Assembly: GCF_036373705.1 (NCBI RefSeq)
Contig: NC_089864.1
Coordinates: forward strand, 4,679,001-4,743,000
From: Amia ocellicauda
Lineage: Eukaryota; Chordata; Actinopteri; Amiiformes; Amiidae
Direction: 5' to 3'
Length of the DNA stretch: 64,000 nt
Shown here: piece by piece, positions 30,155-42,269 of the stretch
Position numbering within the stretch: the first letter of the stretch is position 1
Layout of the letters: each line of letters opens with the position of its first letter
Made by a program: the position numbers and the translations under genes
The notes under the pieces: model-generated
Database searches by the model: none
Told to the model about the DNA's origin: nothing
The model's input: only the letters and a program-made list of their open reading frames with translations

Positions 30155-31119
30155 TACTCATACTATGTTTAGGTAAGTATGTAGTTTTAAATCCTCATTC
30201 GGGTGATTTAATAAACTCTTTTCAAAGGGTTTAAACAAAATGTAACACATTCACTTTTTACACCTTTAAACATGTAGGCCAGGCTTTAAAAATTAGTCAA
30301 ACTTCTGATTTTATCCCTTTTTAAAAATGTGATTCTGACTCAAAATCAGCCTTTGATTTGGAGAATTGTGTTTGACTAAAGATTTAATCCAGACAGACGT
30401 TTTGCAGCTCCTCCCTCCCCCACTAAAAAAAGACGACATGCAGCTTCCAAGGTCTGACCTGTATGATTGCTAGGTGTGACGCTCGCAGTCGCTGGTCAGA
30501 CAATGTCTGAACCGCTTTGAAAAGGGTGTGTTTGTTTTCGGCAGAAAACGCAGTGAAACCGAATGATAAGAAGAGATTAGCAACACTTAGCTCTCCTACA
30601 TCACTAGCTGGGTATACAGTGAAATCCCAAACTTCAATCCCAAAGTAATATATCTATTTCATACCATTCTTTATTATTAATATTTCCTTTCTATATATTC
30701 ACCCATTTATCCCATCATTTTCACACACACACAAAACAGTGTTAGCTTTACACTCCTTGCTAATGTGATCCAAGGACAAAAATAGGGAGAAAGCACAATA
30801 GCACTATACTGTATTTCCCCCATCCAGACACTGGCCAACCCACAGAAACTGGGTTACACATCTGTGAGCAGGGTACCGTCCATATGAACAGGGTCTGGTA
30901 AAAGAAAGGCTTCTCCCTGGGTTTTTGTTTTTCAGTAAAGGGATTACACTGGAAATGAATGAGAGTGACCCTGTTTAAAGCAGCAGGCCTTCTACTTTTG
31001 AACTTCAGGCCAAGGCAGGAGCACCATTCAATTGGACCAGTGGAAACCAGAGCAACAGGAGGACTCCCAGTCTACCAATTGACTCTGCATCTTCCCCCAG
31101 GGGGTGGTAGAGGGGGGTG

Positions 31120-31140
31120 GGGGTGTCATTAGCATGCCCA
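31120..31140. promoter_or_regulatory. Octamer-like site upstream of POU5F1
   Basis: ATTAGCAT (reverse ATGCTAAT) lies about 360 bases before the start codon, one base away from the octamer ATGCAAAT, in a G-rich stretch. Autoregulation would fit the family, but this is a single short match without an adjacent SOX site. Confidence 0.25.
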
Positions 31141-31485
31141 TGGATTTGGCCAGCTAGCAGGGGGTGTGTGTAAAAGGGGGTGGGGGGTGGGAGTGGGGGG
31201 GCAGCTAGACTGTTTGAGGCAGCGTCCATTGATCTTGGCTTTGAAGTGGGATAAGAGATTTGTGGGGAAGAGCCTCACTGATACGGGTTGAGGGAGGACC
31301 GAGTGGAAGTCACCTGAAGGGCGGGACCAGTTTCTCGGCCTGAGTTTGGTAGGAAGGAGAAGTGTCACTTGTTTTTGTGGGAGTGCATGATCAAGGGAGG
31401 CACACATTCTGAGAGAGAGATAGACACAGAAAGACAGAGACTGCTGACTGCCTTGAGAATACCTACCCATCCCCAACAATTTACA

Positions 31486-33191
31486 ATGACAGGGCGCCTG
31501 TCTGCCCAAGAGCTCGGAAGATCCTTCCAATTTCCCGCAGACGGCCTCCACCTCGGCCAAGATGCCGTCCCGCATTACTACAACGACGCGTTTGGGGCCT
31601 ACAAAGCCGGGGATTTTCCCCAACTCATGCCTGAGGACCCCACCTCAAGGGGCGCTCATGGCCTGACCCGGGCTTGGTACCCCTTCCCTGGGGCCGAGGC
31701 CTGGTCCCACGGAGGAGGCGCCATGGTCTACGAGCCCCCGAAAACAGGGGAGCCGGTCAAGGCGGAGAAGGAAAGCTTGGTGTACCAGCCCTGGAATTCT
31801 TGCCTCTTACCTCAGGTCAGCTCAGGGACTGCAGGCCTCCTCCCCTGTAACAGCCCCGTTTCCTCCAGGACTGGAGGGGGTGCTGGGGAGCTGGTTCTCG
31901 GGGCACAACCTGGCCTGGAGACCCCCCTCAGCCCCCTGGATAGCAGCAGTGTGAGCCCCCCCACCAGCAACGAGAGTCCGGGGAGCGAGGAAGGGCGAGG
32001 AGCGTCGAGCGACAGCGGAGACGAGGTAAGGGAAAGTTTTATGTTGTTTTTTGGGAATCAATGAACAGTTAAACTGAAGCCAAAGTGGTTTGCTAGTGTG
32101 AAAGTATTTGCTCCAGTTGTGCATCTCCAAAGAGAAGCCAAGTCCATATCTTAGGCCGTGATCCAGTGGGGAGAGATCAAGCTCAGTACCATTTGAAAAG
32201 ACAAGATGGCTTCAATATCTCTGATAGATGTGATAAATGAACAAAGCTTGTGGATGTAGACATCAGAGTGGAAAGACACATCTGCACCGAGCTTAAAACA
32301 TTTATTTCAGTCAAGCTTTGTGTTATATACAACTCTGTAAAAAATGTACCACTTAACATTGATTTCTGAACTTGAACTTAATTTTTTCCAGAGCTGTATA
32401 TATGGATATGTGAATACTTGTCAATAATGAAGGGGAACTTCATGTAGGTTTAATACTAGGGATTTAAGTGCAATAACAGGCCTGAGCCTATGTTTAAAAC
32501 AGAGATTCCTGGTGGAAACAGAGGAGGGTTCGGCTTGATTTAAGTGGCGAGAACTGAGAACTTCATTGTGAGGCAAGATTGTGAAAAATGATTTTGACTG
32601 AGCGGAAATACAAACCCTGCAGTTGCTTCATATGTTTTCATGATTGGAAATATGTGGGACAGCACTATTTTTCTACATTTAAATGACTTTGTGTCATTAA
32701 ATAAATACATAATTACACACATCATTATTATTATTACTAGTATACTCATTATTATTAGTATTAAGGTCACTCTTAGGACAATGTAGCTCAGAAAAGGTTA
32801 ATATTCAAATGTTTGCATTGGATCAATTTTGTCTTTGGATAAAACAGTAAATAAATGTGCGTTTCTTTCTGTTAAACCGAGGTATGTGGATAAAGTTTGT
32901 TTGCAATGATTCATAAATCCTCCAGGTCTGTTACAGATGACACTGCATTTAAAATTGCAATTATTTAGGGCGAAGAAACTGAAGGAGAGAAAATAGAAAT
33001 GTTCTGAAGTAAATGTTTTTTTTTATTGCTGTATACCTTTATCAATAAGACTTGAAAGCTCACTGCAGAGAGAAGGACGGGTGTCTTGGGTTGTGGTTTT
33101 CCCTAACGTGTCCTGGGTCTCCAAAATACTTACCGACCTGAACCTGCCTCATAATCTCGTCTGGTGTGGGTTATAAACCTACCGTAATGAT

Positions 33192-33239
<48 letters not shown>

Positions 33240-35464
33240 CCTGTGTCTGTGCCCAGGAGTCGCTGAGCGCCGAGGACCTGGAGCAGTTCGCCAAGGAGCT
33301 GAAGCACAAGCGCATCACGCTGGGCTTCACGCAGGCAGATGTGGGCCTCGCTTTGGGCGTCCTATACGGTAACACTCAACAGTACTTTATTCATTTTAAT
33401 TATAATAATAATTATAATAATAATGCCATAATATTTTTAAATTATGTATTTTTAAACATATAACAGTCCATATTTTATACAGCTGCAGATGACACTGACC
33501 TCTGAGTTGGTTCTGGGTTTAACGTATCCAGTTGTGTTGTCTTTGAGTTAATTTTACCCAACTCATAGTTAGATATTAATACATTTATGATTACTTTTTA
33601 AAATGTATTTTCTATATATACATGTACTTATTCTTATTATTTAAATTCGTTCTCAGATTTTGCAATGCTTTGGCAATGTTGCTCCTTATATTACCTGCAG
33701 AACCACATTCATGCAATTTGTGTTAAAAACAACAAACATTATAAAAAGTTATAGTGAATGAGACTGAATTGCAAAGTGCAAATCTCTACCCAATTGTGGT
33801 ACATTCCCTACTATTTGTAAATCAAAATGTGATAGGGTACAACTTAATAATATGCCATCCGGTGGGGGGGGGTCATGTTTTGATTTGGTCTAGCCCTAAG
33901 TTATGACCATATCGTTTTTTTAATATTAAAGATTAGTGAAGGTGGATTGTAGAGATGGCCTTCCAAAGATCTCTGAGTTTAAATCCCTGGGCCACTGCTA
34001 TATGTAAGTGCTGCTTTAGGGTGGAGGTGACAGCAATATGGCTGTGGTTTGTTAAAGGGTTGTGTCTGAGCAGGTCTGTGCATTTCAGGGAAGATGTTCA
34101 GTCAGACGACCATCTGCCGGTTTGAAGCCCTGCAGCTGAGCTTCAAGAACATGTGCAAGCTGAAGCCACTGCTGGACCGCTGGCTGAGAGAGGTGGACAC
34201 CAACCAGAACCTGCAAGAGGTCAGTTATGTCTGCTGTAGGATGATGCTAAACTGTGGCTGTCACTCCATCTGCCTGTACAGCGGTGGTCTACAGTATCCA
34301 CACTAAACTATCGCTTCATGTTCCCTGCAAACTAACATCAAACACTAGACCAGGTGCTTATGCCAACCTGTACAGGGCCGAACTTGTGATCGAGACTAAT
34401 CCACTGCTGTTCGTGTATCTGTGTCACCAGCTCTGTAACCTGGAACAAGCTGCCATCCAGGCCCGCAAGAGGAAGAGAACCAGCATCGAGAACAACGTGA
34501 AGGGGAGCCTGGAGACCTACTTCAGCAAGTGTCCCAAACCTTCTGCCCAGGAAATTGCCCAGATCGCAGACGACCTCAACTTGGAGAAGGACGTACGTAT
34601 GGCAGGCCTTGGTCTTCACAGATAATTACACCTCCTCAGGACACCAGCTGTGAAAATCTCTGTTCTTCTGTGTTTCTTTGAGGACGGGAAAAGATTGACA
34701 CGATTTTTATGAAACCTAAGCATGTATTACCAACACCAATGGACAAAATATTTTATAACATTGTAAAGGAAACACCTATGGTGTGAAAATTATTGGGAAA
34801 AAATATTTGGAAGTATATATAAACATGTACTGTATGTAGCATTAGGCGTTTCTTTATTTTTGTCCATGTATTAAACCCTGTTATAGTATAGCCTAATACC
34901 ACCCTACCAATACATGTGTACAGTAGTTTTAAAAGTCCCCTGTTACATATACACTGCGTAATCCCCAGCCGATGTGTTTCTCTCGTCCCTTTATTCATTA
35001 CATCGGAAATGAGAAAACTCGTTTGTAATGTGTGTGTGCTTTAAAACAAGTACAGTAATATAAATGATACAATTCCTAGTGCACAGGTTAGACAGGGGCA
35101 GCTGAGGGGTCAGTCCTTGGGATGAATCATGAGGAACATGACTCTGTGGAGTACACCCTTTTAACTGTATCTCGTGCCAAACTGACAACACACTCTTCCC
35201 TCCCTCCCCCCTCAGGTGGTGCGCGTGTGGTTCTGCAACCGGAGGCAGAAGGGCAAACGCAGCACCTTCCCGGGCATCGAGGAGTACGAGGGCGCCCAGT
35301 CCTTCAGCCCGTCCGCCGTGCCCTACCACAACCCCATGGGCTCCCACGGCTACAACAACTCTGCGTTTGCCACCCTATACATGCCCCAGTTCCACGACCC
35401 AGAGGCCTACTCCCAGCCAATGCCCCCTCCCCCGGCCATGGGGCACCCCATGCCCTCCAGCTGA
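31486..35464 (+). CDS. pou5f1: Class V POU transcription factor, POU5F1 (OCT4) type
   Basis: Pluripotency/germ-line transcription factor of the nucleus; binds octamer DNA. Five exons (31486-32025, 33257-33368, 34089-34219, 34431-34592, 35216-35464) join in frame to 397 codons, the same five-exon plan as mammalian POU5F1. An acidic, Ser/Pro-rich N-terminal region (1-180) comes first. The POU-specific domain follows (about 185-255: [40 protein letters not shown]). The homeodomain is at about 270-330 ([32 protein letters not shown]); Val-Cys in recognition helix 3 and RQKGKR are class V traits. The C-terminal region is Pro-rich. ATG 31486 was chosen because [14 protein letters not shown] aligns with the short N-termini of the family; an upstream in-frame ATG at 31369 is possible but unlikely. 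Neighbours TCF19 and CCHCR1 identify the POU5F1 rather than the POU5F3 locus. Confidence 0.93.
32330..32396. mobile_element. Short MITE in POU5F1 intron 1
   Basis: A 67-bp element with ends CAACTCTG and CAGAGCTG flanked by TA. The internal CCACTTAACATTGATTTCTG matches the 74-bp copy at 30.1 kb. It is too short to encode anything. Confidence 0.75.
33187..33238. repeat. (TAA)n microsatellite before POU5F1 exon 2
   Basis: About 16 TAA triplets end roughly 18 bases before the acceptor of the exon at 33257, leaving a very short pyrimidine stretch (CCTGTGTCTGTGCCCAG) to serve as splice signal. Confidence 0.95.
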
Positions 35465-35702
35465 TCTCTCTCTGGAGAACAATGAGCAAAGGAGAAGAAA
35501 TCAGCGAGTCTGGGGGGGGGTGGGGGAGGAATAGGGAATAGGCAGAGAAAGGAATGGGGAAAGGAAAGCACCTCTTTGTGCCTTTGGCCTTTGTCTTCAG
35601 TTGTACAGGGGCACTTTTGTTTTTAACCCCCCCCCCATTCCCCTCGTCTCACCCTGAATGTCCTGTAAGGCAGTGTTGCTAGATTGCCTGCCTCTCTATC
35701 TT

Positions 35703-35733
<31 letters not shown>

Positions 35734-36400
35734 GGTTAATAGGTCAGAGTTCCCTGGTATCAAGGAACTTATCAATGCCCTAATTTAACTGGCAAGGTAT
35801 GATGTTTGTTTGAATTTTTTATTTTTATTTTCCTCTTGCCCAGTCGTTGGTTTCAGAAATACTCCCAAATAATAATAGATACATGCAATTAGTTTGTTTT
35901 CCCGAGCTCCATGCTCATTGAAAGGGGGACTGATTGCCTTCACTGTCCCAGAACTCGACTGGGGCACCAATCAGAAAAAACAGTGAGCCCCTCAAGAGCA
36001 GGACTGGGAAACACTGCCATAGGCCACCTGAGGTCCCTAACCCAGTACTTCCTAAACCCGGTCCTGGGGGCCCATCGATCCCCTCCTCTGTGCTTCTGTC
36101 TTCCTCAAACGAGATCTTTTAATAGTAGATGACATTGATGGACAATAGAATCAACCAGGTAGAGATCCATTTTATTCTCCCTTGACACATTCCAGGAAAG
36201 CAAACCGATAAAGTGCCTTGTAGAATGACGGCCATAGAAAATCTGTATTTAAGGTCTTTGTTTAATTTTTTTTTCTAATTTTATTCTTTTTATTTTTTGT
36301 TGTGTGTTTTCTTCCTAGATTGATTTCTGCTCTTCTCGTGCAGCAATCGAGGGGTTTTGGAAAGGGGAGATGCTGTAAATAAACATAACAAAGATCCTTT
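35465..36400 (+). terminator. POU5F1 3' UTR and polyadenylation signal
   Basis: An AATAAA hexamer at 36378-36383 is the first well-placed signal downstream of the stop, giving a 3' UTR of about 0.94 kb. The UTR contains a (TCTG)n run at about 35704-35733. Part of it (about 35930-36110) resembles a small dispersed fish repeat with GGTCCTGGGGGCCC. Confidence 0.55.
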
Positions 36401-39166
36401 TCTTGTGACCAGTCATTCATGAGTTTGATTAGTATCAGTTTAGGGACTAGTAAAAATAAAATAAAACTATATATATATATATATTCATGAAGTTTGTTTG
36501 TTGTTTTGTTATGATGGCTGTATTGTGACCAAAACGTAAGATACAGAAGACAGAGATGCAAATCTACACCAAACACAGTCACAAGGCCCCCACTCCTTCC
36601 ACATTTTATCGTTGGTCATAAAACCTTCCTTAATTATACTTTCCTGACAAAACAACATACTATTCACCTTGATTTCCACTTTTCCTGCATCGTTTATTGT
36701 TCGGCAATGATAAGCGACAGATGGACAAAACCAGAGTATTATTAAATATATACATACATACAAACATGACACATAGATGCATGGTTCATTGACAAAAAAT
36801 ATTTAAAAATATACATGTCTCTTAGCTTAAAATCTCCCCAGTGACAGGGAGAGGAAATGATGGAATCGGTAAGAGATTAACCCGTATAAATAAATGTGAC
36901 GCGTATATTTGACTCAGTGATCAATATCCCCAGGACAGATATAGATATATTCTGAATCACCTGCACTACACATACAAGCAGGCAAGCCGATACGTTATTA
37001 TATAGTATTTACTACTGTTGCTCCAGTCCTTTGTGGTATAGCTTTTACTCGGCAGAGACAGGCAGATGACACCCAGACTTTGTAAAGGTACTTCATTTAC
37101 ATATTCCACTCAGCGCCCCCACTGAAGAGCCTTTTAGATGCTTGGGTCCATTTTGGATAATCTCCAGGTCCTTCTAACAGTACTGTAGAAGGACCAGGGC
37201 TGGAGATCCTGCTGTTACAAGTCTCTGTTTATCTCATGAGGGATGTTAGACATTTGTGTTGGGCCCATATTTAGTGGGTCAAAGTCTTCTCATTGTACTT
37301 GCTGGTCTCATACGCTTAGGTCAACTGACTGCATTCATAGCCAGTGTGTATATGTATATATATATATACACATACACACACACACATATATCTATATACA
37401 TACATACATACATACATACATGTTGCATTTTCAGGTTACTATACAGCTATTGGCAGACTCCTTCCTTCAAAAAGCTGCTGCAACTTTCAAAAACCCTTCA
37501 GCAGAATTAGCTTGGGATCAGAAATCTTCAACAACCTTAAAATATGTCACCGACAACCATTCTGTTGTTTTATTTCCCAGTCCTTCTAGCATATGTATTT
37601 TTTTACTCCATTTTCAATAAAGACAATTAATACACATTGTACATTACTAGGAAAGAGCAGACCTGTACTGTGCCGAGGGCAGGATTGACAAAACAAGCTT
37701 ACTGGAACAAAAACTGGGAAGTAAAACTGGTACGCAACCTCTTTGCTTTCCTCCTGCCCCTGGAAACACAACCACTAACCAAGTGAATTTAAATGATCAC
37801 AAGAGTGTTGCCAGACCTCATGCCATGAGATATTTTTGAGAGACCCAGGGATTTTCAGCGCACTTGCTATGAGTCAGAAGGGTCTTATTTTCCCTGTCTT
37901 TCGCAACTTACTATCTTGGAAGCCATTTATCCAGCCTCTGAAATCAATCACAAAGCAGCCTTTCACAAAAGTGTGTGTTGCTGATCTCCATCTATAGACA
38001 GATAATCGCAAAGCACTGGTTTGGAGTCAATGGGCTTTCTCCCTGATGCCACTGTGCTCAGGTGAGGGTAACTCTGCTGTGCATTGTGTAGATGCGAGAT
38101 CCTCAGTAACAGGGGGAGAGAGGTGAAATGTCTATGGCATAATGAAGGATTAAATCGCATTCATTTTAAAGCACCATCCACCCTTGAAAAAAATAGCCAC
38201 AAAAAACTCAGAAGGATTGAAAAAAACACATTTTCATATATATAAAAAGTAACATCATAAATTAAGGCAGAGAGTCGGTCAAATGTTATTGGTATAGGAG
38301 ATGGGTCAAGCCAAATAGTCCAGACAAAGCTGGCTTCAATCTGAACCCTATAGTCCAGACATATTGGCTCCATTCTGGACTGTGTCATAGCCACCTGTGG
38401 CTGGGATTCCCCACAAGAGTGGAGCTGTCTGAGGGCCGCTGGGGGTTGCGTGGGCTGCAGTCAACAAGGGTTTTCCTTTGCACGTAACTCAAGGGAACAG
38501 CACCCCCCTGTGTCTGACTGGGGCACCTGGGAGTGCTGCAGCCTTCACAGCGAGAGCTCCATCGTAGCGCTGTGGGCCTGTGAGCCGATAGTAAAAGAAC
38601 AAACCCAAATGGACTTATAATTACTGATTGGTAAACAATGGGAAGGTGTGTGTGTGTGTGTGAGAGAGAGATAGTAAGAGTTTGTGTTGACTGCCTGCAT
38701 CCGTCCCACATTAAGAACTGGGATTATAGGGGTGAGACCGATTGATTGGTAAGGTATAAAAACTAAAAACAATCCACACAGATTAAAAAAAAACATTGTG
38801 TTGCACCAGCCCACCCTTCCTTCAGGGACAAGACACATGGCCTCCGAGACCTGAGAAAGCGTTATTTAAAAAGCACGCTGAGACAGAGCACATTCTCCAG
38901 CAGGTTTCCCGAAATAGGTGCAGGCAGTAGTGCTTAAACTGGGAAAATCCTGCCTCTGAGACCAATAAGTTTCCGAAATCTTAAAAAATTAAAAATACAG
39001 ATATATAAATGTATCAGAAAGGTAACAGAGTCCAGACTCTATTGGACACACTGCAACAAAGACTCCCAAAGCTCAAACAAAATCCCTTCGAAATAAAGAC
39101 ACCACGCTGGCCAAGGTGCCCCTCTCTTCACCCCGAGTCCAGTTCAGGGGGGATATTGGGGTCCCG
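36401..39166. other. Spacer between POU5F1 and TCF19
   Basis: No coding gene was seen. It holds a TA/CA microsatellite (about 37352-37420), a short GGACCAGGGCTGGAGATC-type repeat fragment (about 37150-37215), two degenerate minisatellite-like units (38315-38388, separate entry) and a (GT)n stretch near 38647. The left side of TCF19's final exon borders it, so the TCF19 3' UTR must extend into this region; no clear polyA hexamer was chosen. Confidence 0.6.
38315..38388. repeat. Two degenerate tandem units related to the 34-bp minisatellite (inverted)
   Basis: Two copies of a roughly 35-bp unit (ATAGTCCAGACAAAGCTGGC... and ATAGTCCAGACATATTGGCT...) lie in tandem. The second aligns with the reverse complement of the 34-bp minisatellite unit at about 24 of 33 positions (TATAGTCCA, CTCCA and TCTGG blocks). 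Confidence 0.5.
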
Positions 39167-41763
39167 TCAGCGACAGCCGCAGTGGAACTCGGCGGCCGCG
39201 TCCTGCACGCTGCCGTCGCTCCAGCCGGCGCAGTCCACGTGGTACCAGGCATCACAGTCGTCACACTGTACCCACTTCACTGTGTCCTGCTGGGGCAGCC
39301 GGCAGCGCGGGGAGGCGCAGGGCTCGGCCAGCTCTCGAAGGGGGGTCCCCAGGGCCGCCGGGCGCACCTCGGTCTCAACGTACAGGTGCCCCGACACCAG
39401 CGGGTGCTTCCTGGGCCGCCCCCGGCGCTTCCTGGAAGAGAGGAAAAAGAGAAAGATGAACGAAGGAGACCAATCATTGAGACAGGATCACCAACATGGT
39501 ACCTGGATCCGGCCTCAAAAACACATCATTATAATATTCACAATAATCGTCATCACTTCCATTTTCATTGCAACTGTATTAGTTACATCTATTCTAGATT
39601 CTAGACCATCAATTATAATGAATACAGATCATAAGAGCAGAAAGGGAGAGAGAATAAGATGAAATGGGCTTCATCCTGCTACTCTGGTCAGACTCCCCAG
39701 GCCGGTCCTCTCACCCCGCAGAGCTCATGTGCAGTTTGTGCAGCAGGGCGGTGCTGCCGTCGCTCTGGTCCTGCCCCAGCCGACCGCAGTGCTCTCTGGA
39801 CATCAACAGGGGGCTGTAGAGGTTCCCGCTGCTGGGCAGCCTCCTGCGCTGGCCTTTCGGGGTGCGTTGCACAAAGCTGGACACCAGGGAGTGACAGGGG
39901 GCGGCCTGGGGTGGCTGGGCGTCCGACTCTGACTTGCAGTGGCGTCTCTTGGCCTGCCGGACCTGTGGGCGGAGCCAGACAGGCCCCACAGCTGGGTTAG
40001 TCTCGGGTTTAAGAGAATTAAAACAGCACAGCCCAAACATTAAGAACATTCACCCTCCTTTGGTTCTGATAAAGGTTTTTCAAAGCATGTTTCTGTGATT
40101 GTATTGCATTTTATACCATGCTATGCAGTGTGTATGTATTTTACTGCACTGTGTATGCATGTGTTGTTTTGCACTTTGGTTTCTAGCCTCACCTCCTCGG
40201 AGACCTCATCCTCTAGCTCAGCCAGAACAGTGTGTGCTGACTTGCGTCTGCTCTTGGATGAGCGGCCCGCGGCGTAGCAGGAGGAGGAAGAGGAGGAGGA
40301 GGAGGCGGGAGGCGGGGTGAAGGTGGCCGAGAGGGCGCGCGGCCGGGTCAGCGGTGGTTTCTCCGGGTGGAAAGTCAGCGGGCGAGCCTGCAGCTTACTG
40401 ATACTCCCGATGGAGTTGAGAATGACAGTGGCCTTGTTCGAGGGGAGCGGCGCAGAGAGCTCGGGGGTGCGGCACAGCGTCTTGACCCGCCCGGCGCTGG
40501 GCAACATGGAGGGCTGCCCGCTCAGGGTGGTGAAGGACGAGGCCTTGGGCACCGTGATGGCGTCGAACTCCTGAGGCCGTACGAGCACCTTCTGGAAGAG
40601 GAAGTAGAACTCGGGGCTGGCGTCCGAGCCCGGGGCGGCCTGGTCTCCCTCGCCAAACGTCAGGGTGTCGCCGTCGCTGAGCTCCGTACGCTCGCCACGC
40701 TTCAGACGGGAATCGTTCACCCAGGTGCCTGTTGAGAAGGGTGGAGAAAACAAACAAATAAATAAAACAAACCAAACACAGTAAGGAGGGTGACACAGTG
40801 GTTAGCACTCCTGCCTCGCAGCTCCTCGGGCCCCAATCGCCCTTGGGGATCTGCCTATTCTGACTGCGGACACACAGGTTTTGCCCCCAAGCCCAAAGAC
40901 AGGCTGCTTAGATTGACTAGCTACTCTAAATTGCCCTGTAATTGCGTGTGCGTTAGTGCTGCCCTGTGGTAGACTGGCATCCTATCCAGGGTACCCTACC
41001 TTGCACCCTCTATCTGCTGGGCAAGGCTCAAGCTCATGATGCCCCTGCACTAAATGAAGCAGTTACTGAAAAATGGATGGCAAGAAAAACAAACAAAATA
41101 AATAAATTGATCTAGTCCAGCCTGGTGGATTGGTGCTTAAATAACTTGTGTTAACCGTTTTGCCTACCAGCTGAGTTGGCCCAATTTAATTCCTTACTGG
41201 TAATTATTTTTCACCTCAGAGAGAACATCTACTTCAGTTAAAGTTGCCTTAAACAGAGGTGGCGGACACAAATGCAACAAAATGTCTATTTATCGATAGC
41301 AAAATCAATATTAAGGAATTACTCTGTAGATTGCATCAAATTATACTGTACAGAAGCACTAAGATATCACACATGCGATTACACACAAGGATACATAACT
41401 GTGTAGCACTTGAGTGAGTGACTGTGAGGTAAAGAGAGCGACCACAGTGTCGGGCTGCACCCTCTCCCGGCGGACTGCTCGCTCACCATGGCTGCTGTGG
41501 TCCACCATATACACCCTCCATCCTTCATCCTGCTCTTCCTCTTCCTTCTGCGCCTGCAGCTCGGCGTGGATTCGCGAAATGAGCTCCGGCCGACTCTCCG
41601 ACTGCAGCGTCACGTCGCACAGCTCGGCGCGCCGGCCCAGGCGGAACACGCAGCGGGGCAGGGCCGGCCTGAAGGTGTACAGGTCCCGGGCGGCGTCCGA
41701 GCTGGAGCCCGAGGACGGTCCGATGCGCAGCAACTGGAAGCAAGGCTGTACTTCCGATAACAT
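39167..41763 (-). CDS. tcf19: Transcription factor 19 (FHA and PHD finger protein)
   Basis: Nuclear chromatin-binding cell-cycle factor; the FHA domain binds phospho-peptides and the PHD finger reads histone H3 tails. Four coding exons (41763-41487, 40728-40193, 39962-39715, 39431-39167) join in frame to 441 codons. The start MLSEVQPCFQLLRIG is the conserved TCF19 N-terminus. The FHA domain spans exons 1-2 (YTFRPALPRCVFRLGRRAEL ... ISRIHAEL ... GTWVNDSRLKRGERTELSDG). A Ser/Pro-rich linker contains an eight-Ser run. An AT-hook-like KRRGRPRKHP precedes the PHD at the C-terminus (CASPRC, WVQCDDCDAWYHVDC, FHCGC). It is longer than human TCF19 (345 residues, from memory), mostly in the linker. It is transcribed divergently from CCHCR1. 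Confidence 0.93.
40781..41100 (+). mobile_element. tRNA-derived SINE with LINE-type tail, in TCF19 intron 1
   Basis: The head GACACAGTGGTTAGCACTCC carries an A-box-like motif (TGGTTAGCACT). The body has CTACTCTAAATTGCCCTGTA, and the tail has GGCATCCTATCCAGGGTACC, GCTCATGATGCCCCTGCACT and GAAAAATGGATGG. This is the plan of a tRNA-headed fish SINE whose 3' end is shared with a partner LINE. It is in plus orientation, antisense to TCF19, and ends in an A-rich stretch. Confidence 0.75.
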
Positions 41764-42269
41764 GCCGGGCGGGGACCCCCGACACGCCGAGGGGAGGATC
41801 AGGCGGTGGGGATGACCGGGCGAATTGGTTTCAAGAATGGAAGTGGGGATGCTACACTTTAAAACATAACTTCTGACATCTTTCTGTAGCCTTTGCACCA
41901 CTACTGTGTGTGCGTGTTTTAATTATTAATTAATTATTATGACACTTTCAGCACATGCACTGACTACTAAATATGAACTGTGACATCAGAAGTCAGATTG
42001 CACCCTAAGGATCACCTAGACAAAACACCTGTCGGATTACGGTGTTTTGTACCTATTCAAATACATGAGCGTAAACAAACAAACACAAATCAGATGAGAC
42101 ACTGTTGCAATTATGAAATCTGCCTAAAATACAACAGTTATTAACTTGAAAGCCGTTTACGAAATGCACTCAAATCAATGGTGTTTTTAATTGCTTAGTT
42201 CGGGAAAAATAAGCAAGACCGACTTGTATATTCACTTATAATTCCTGTTTTGAAAGAAGACACGGTTCT

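Larger units (their letters stand above)
25483..31300. other. Spacer between receptor cluster and POU5F1, with degraded repeats
   Basis: No gene was recognised over almost 6 kb. Contents that can be named are separate entries: a Tc1-like fragment (26.1 kb), an old dispersed repeat (27.3-28.1 kb) and a short MITE (30.1 kb). There is also a (TA)n run at about 29599-29624 and C- and G-rich tracts near 28901-28922 and 31100-31200. Confidence 0.7.
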
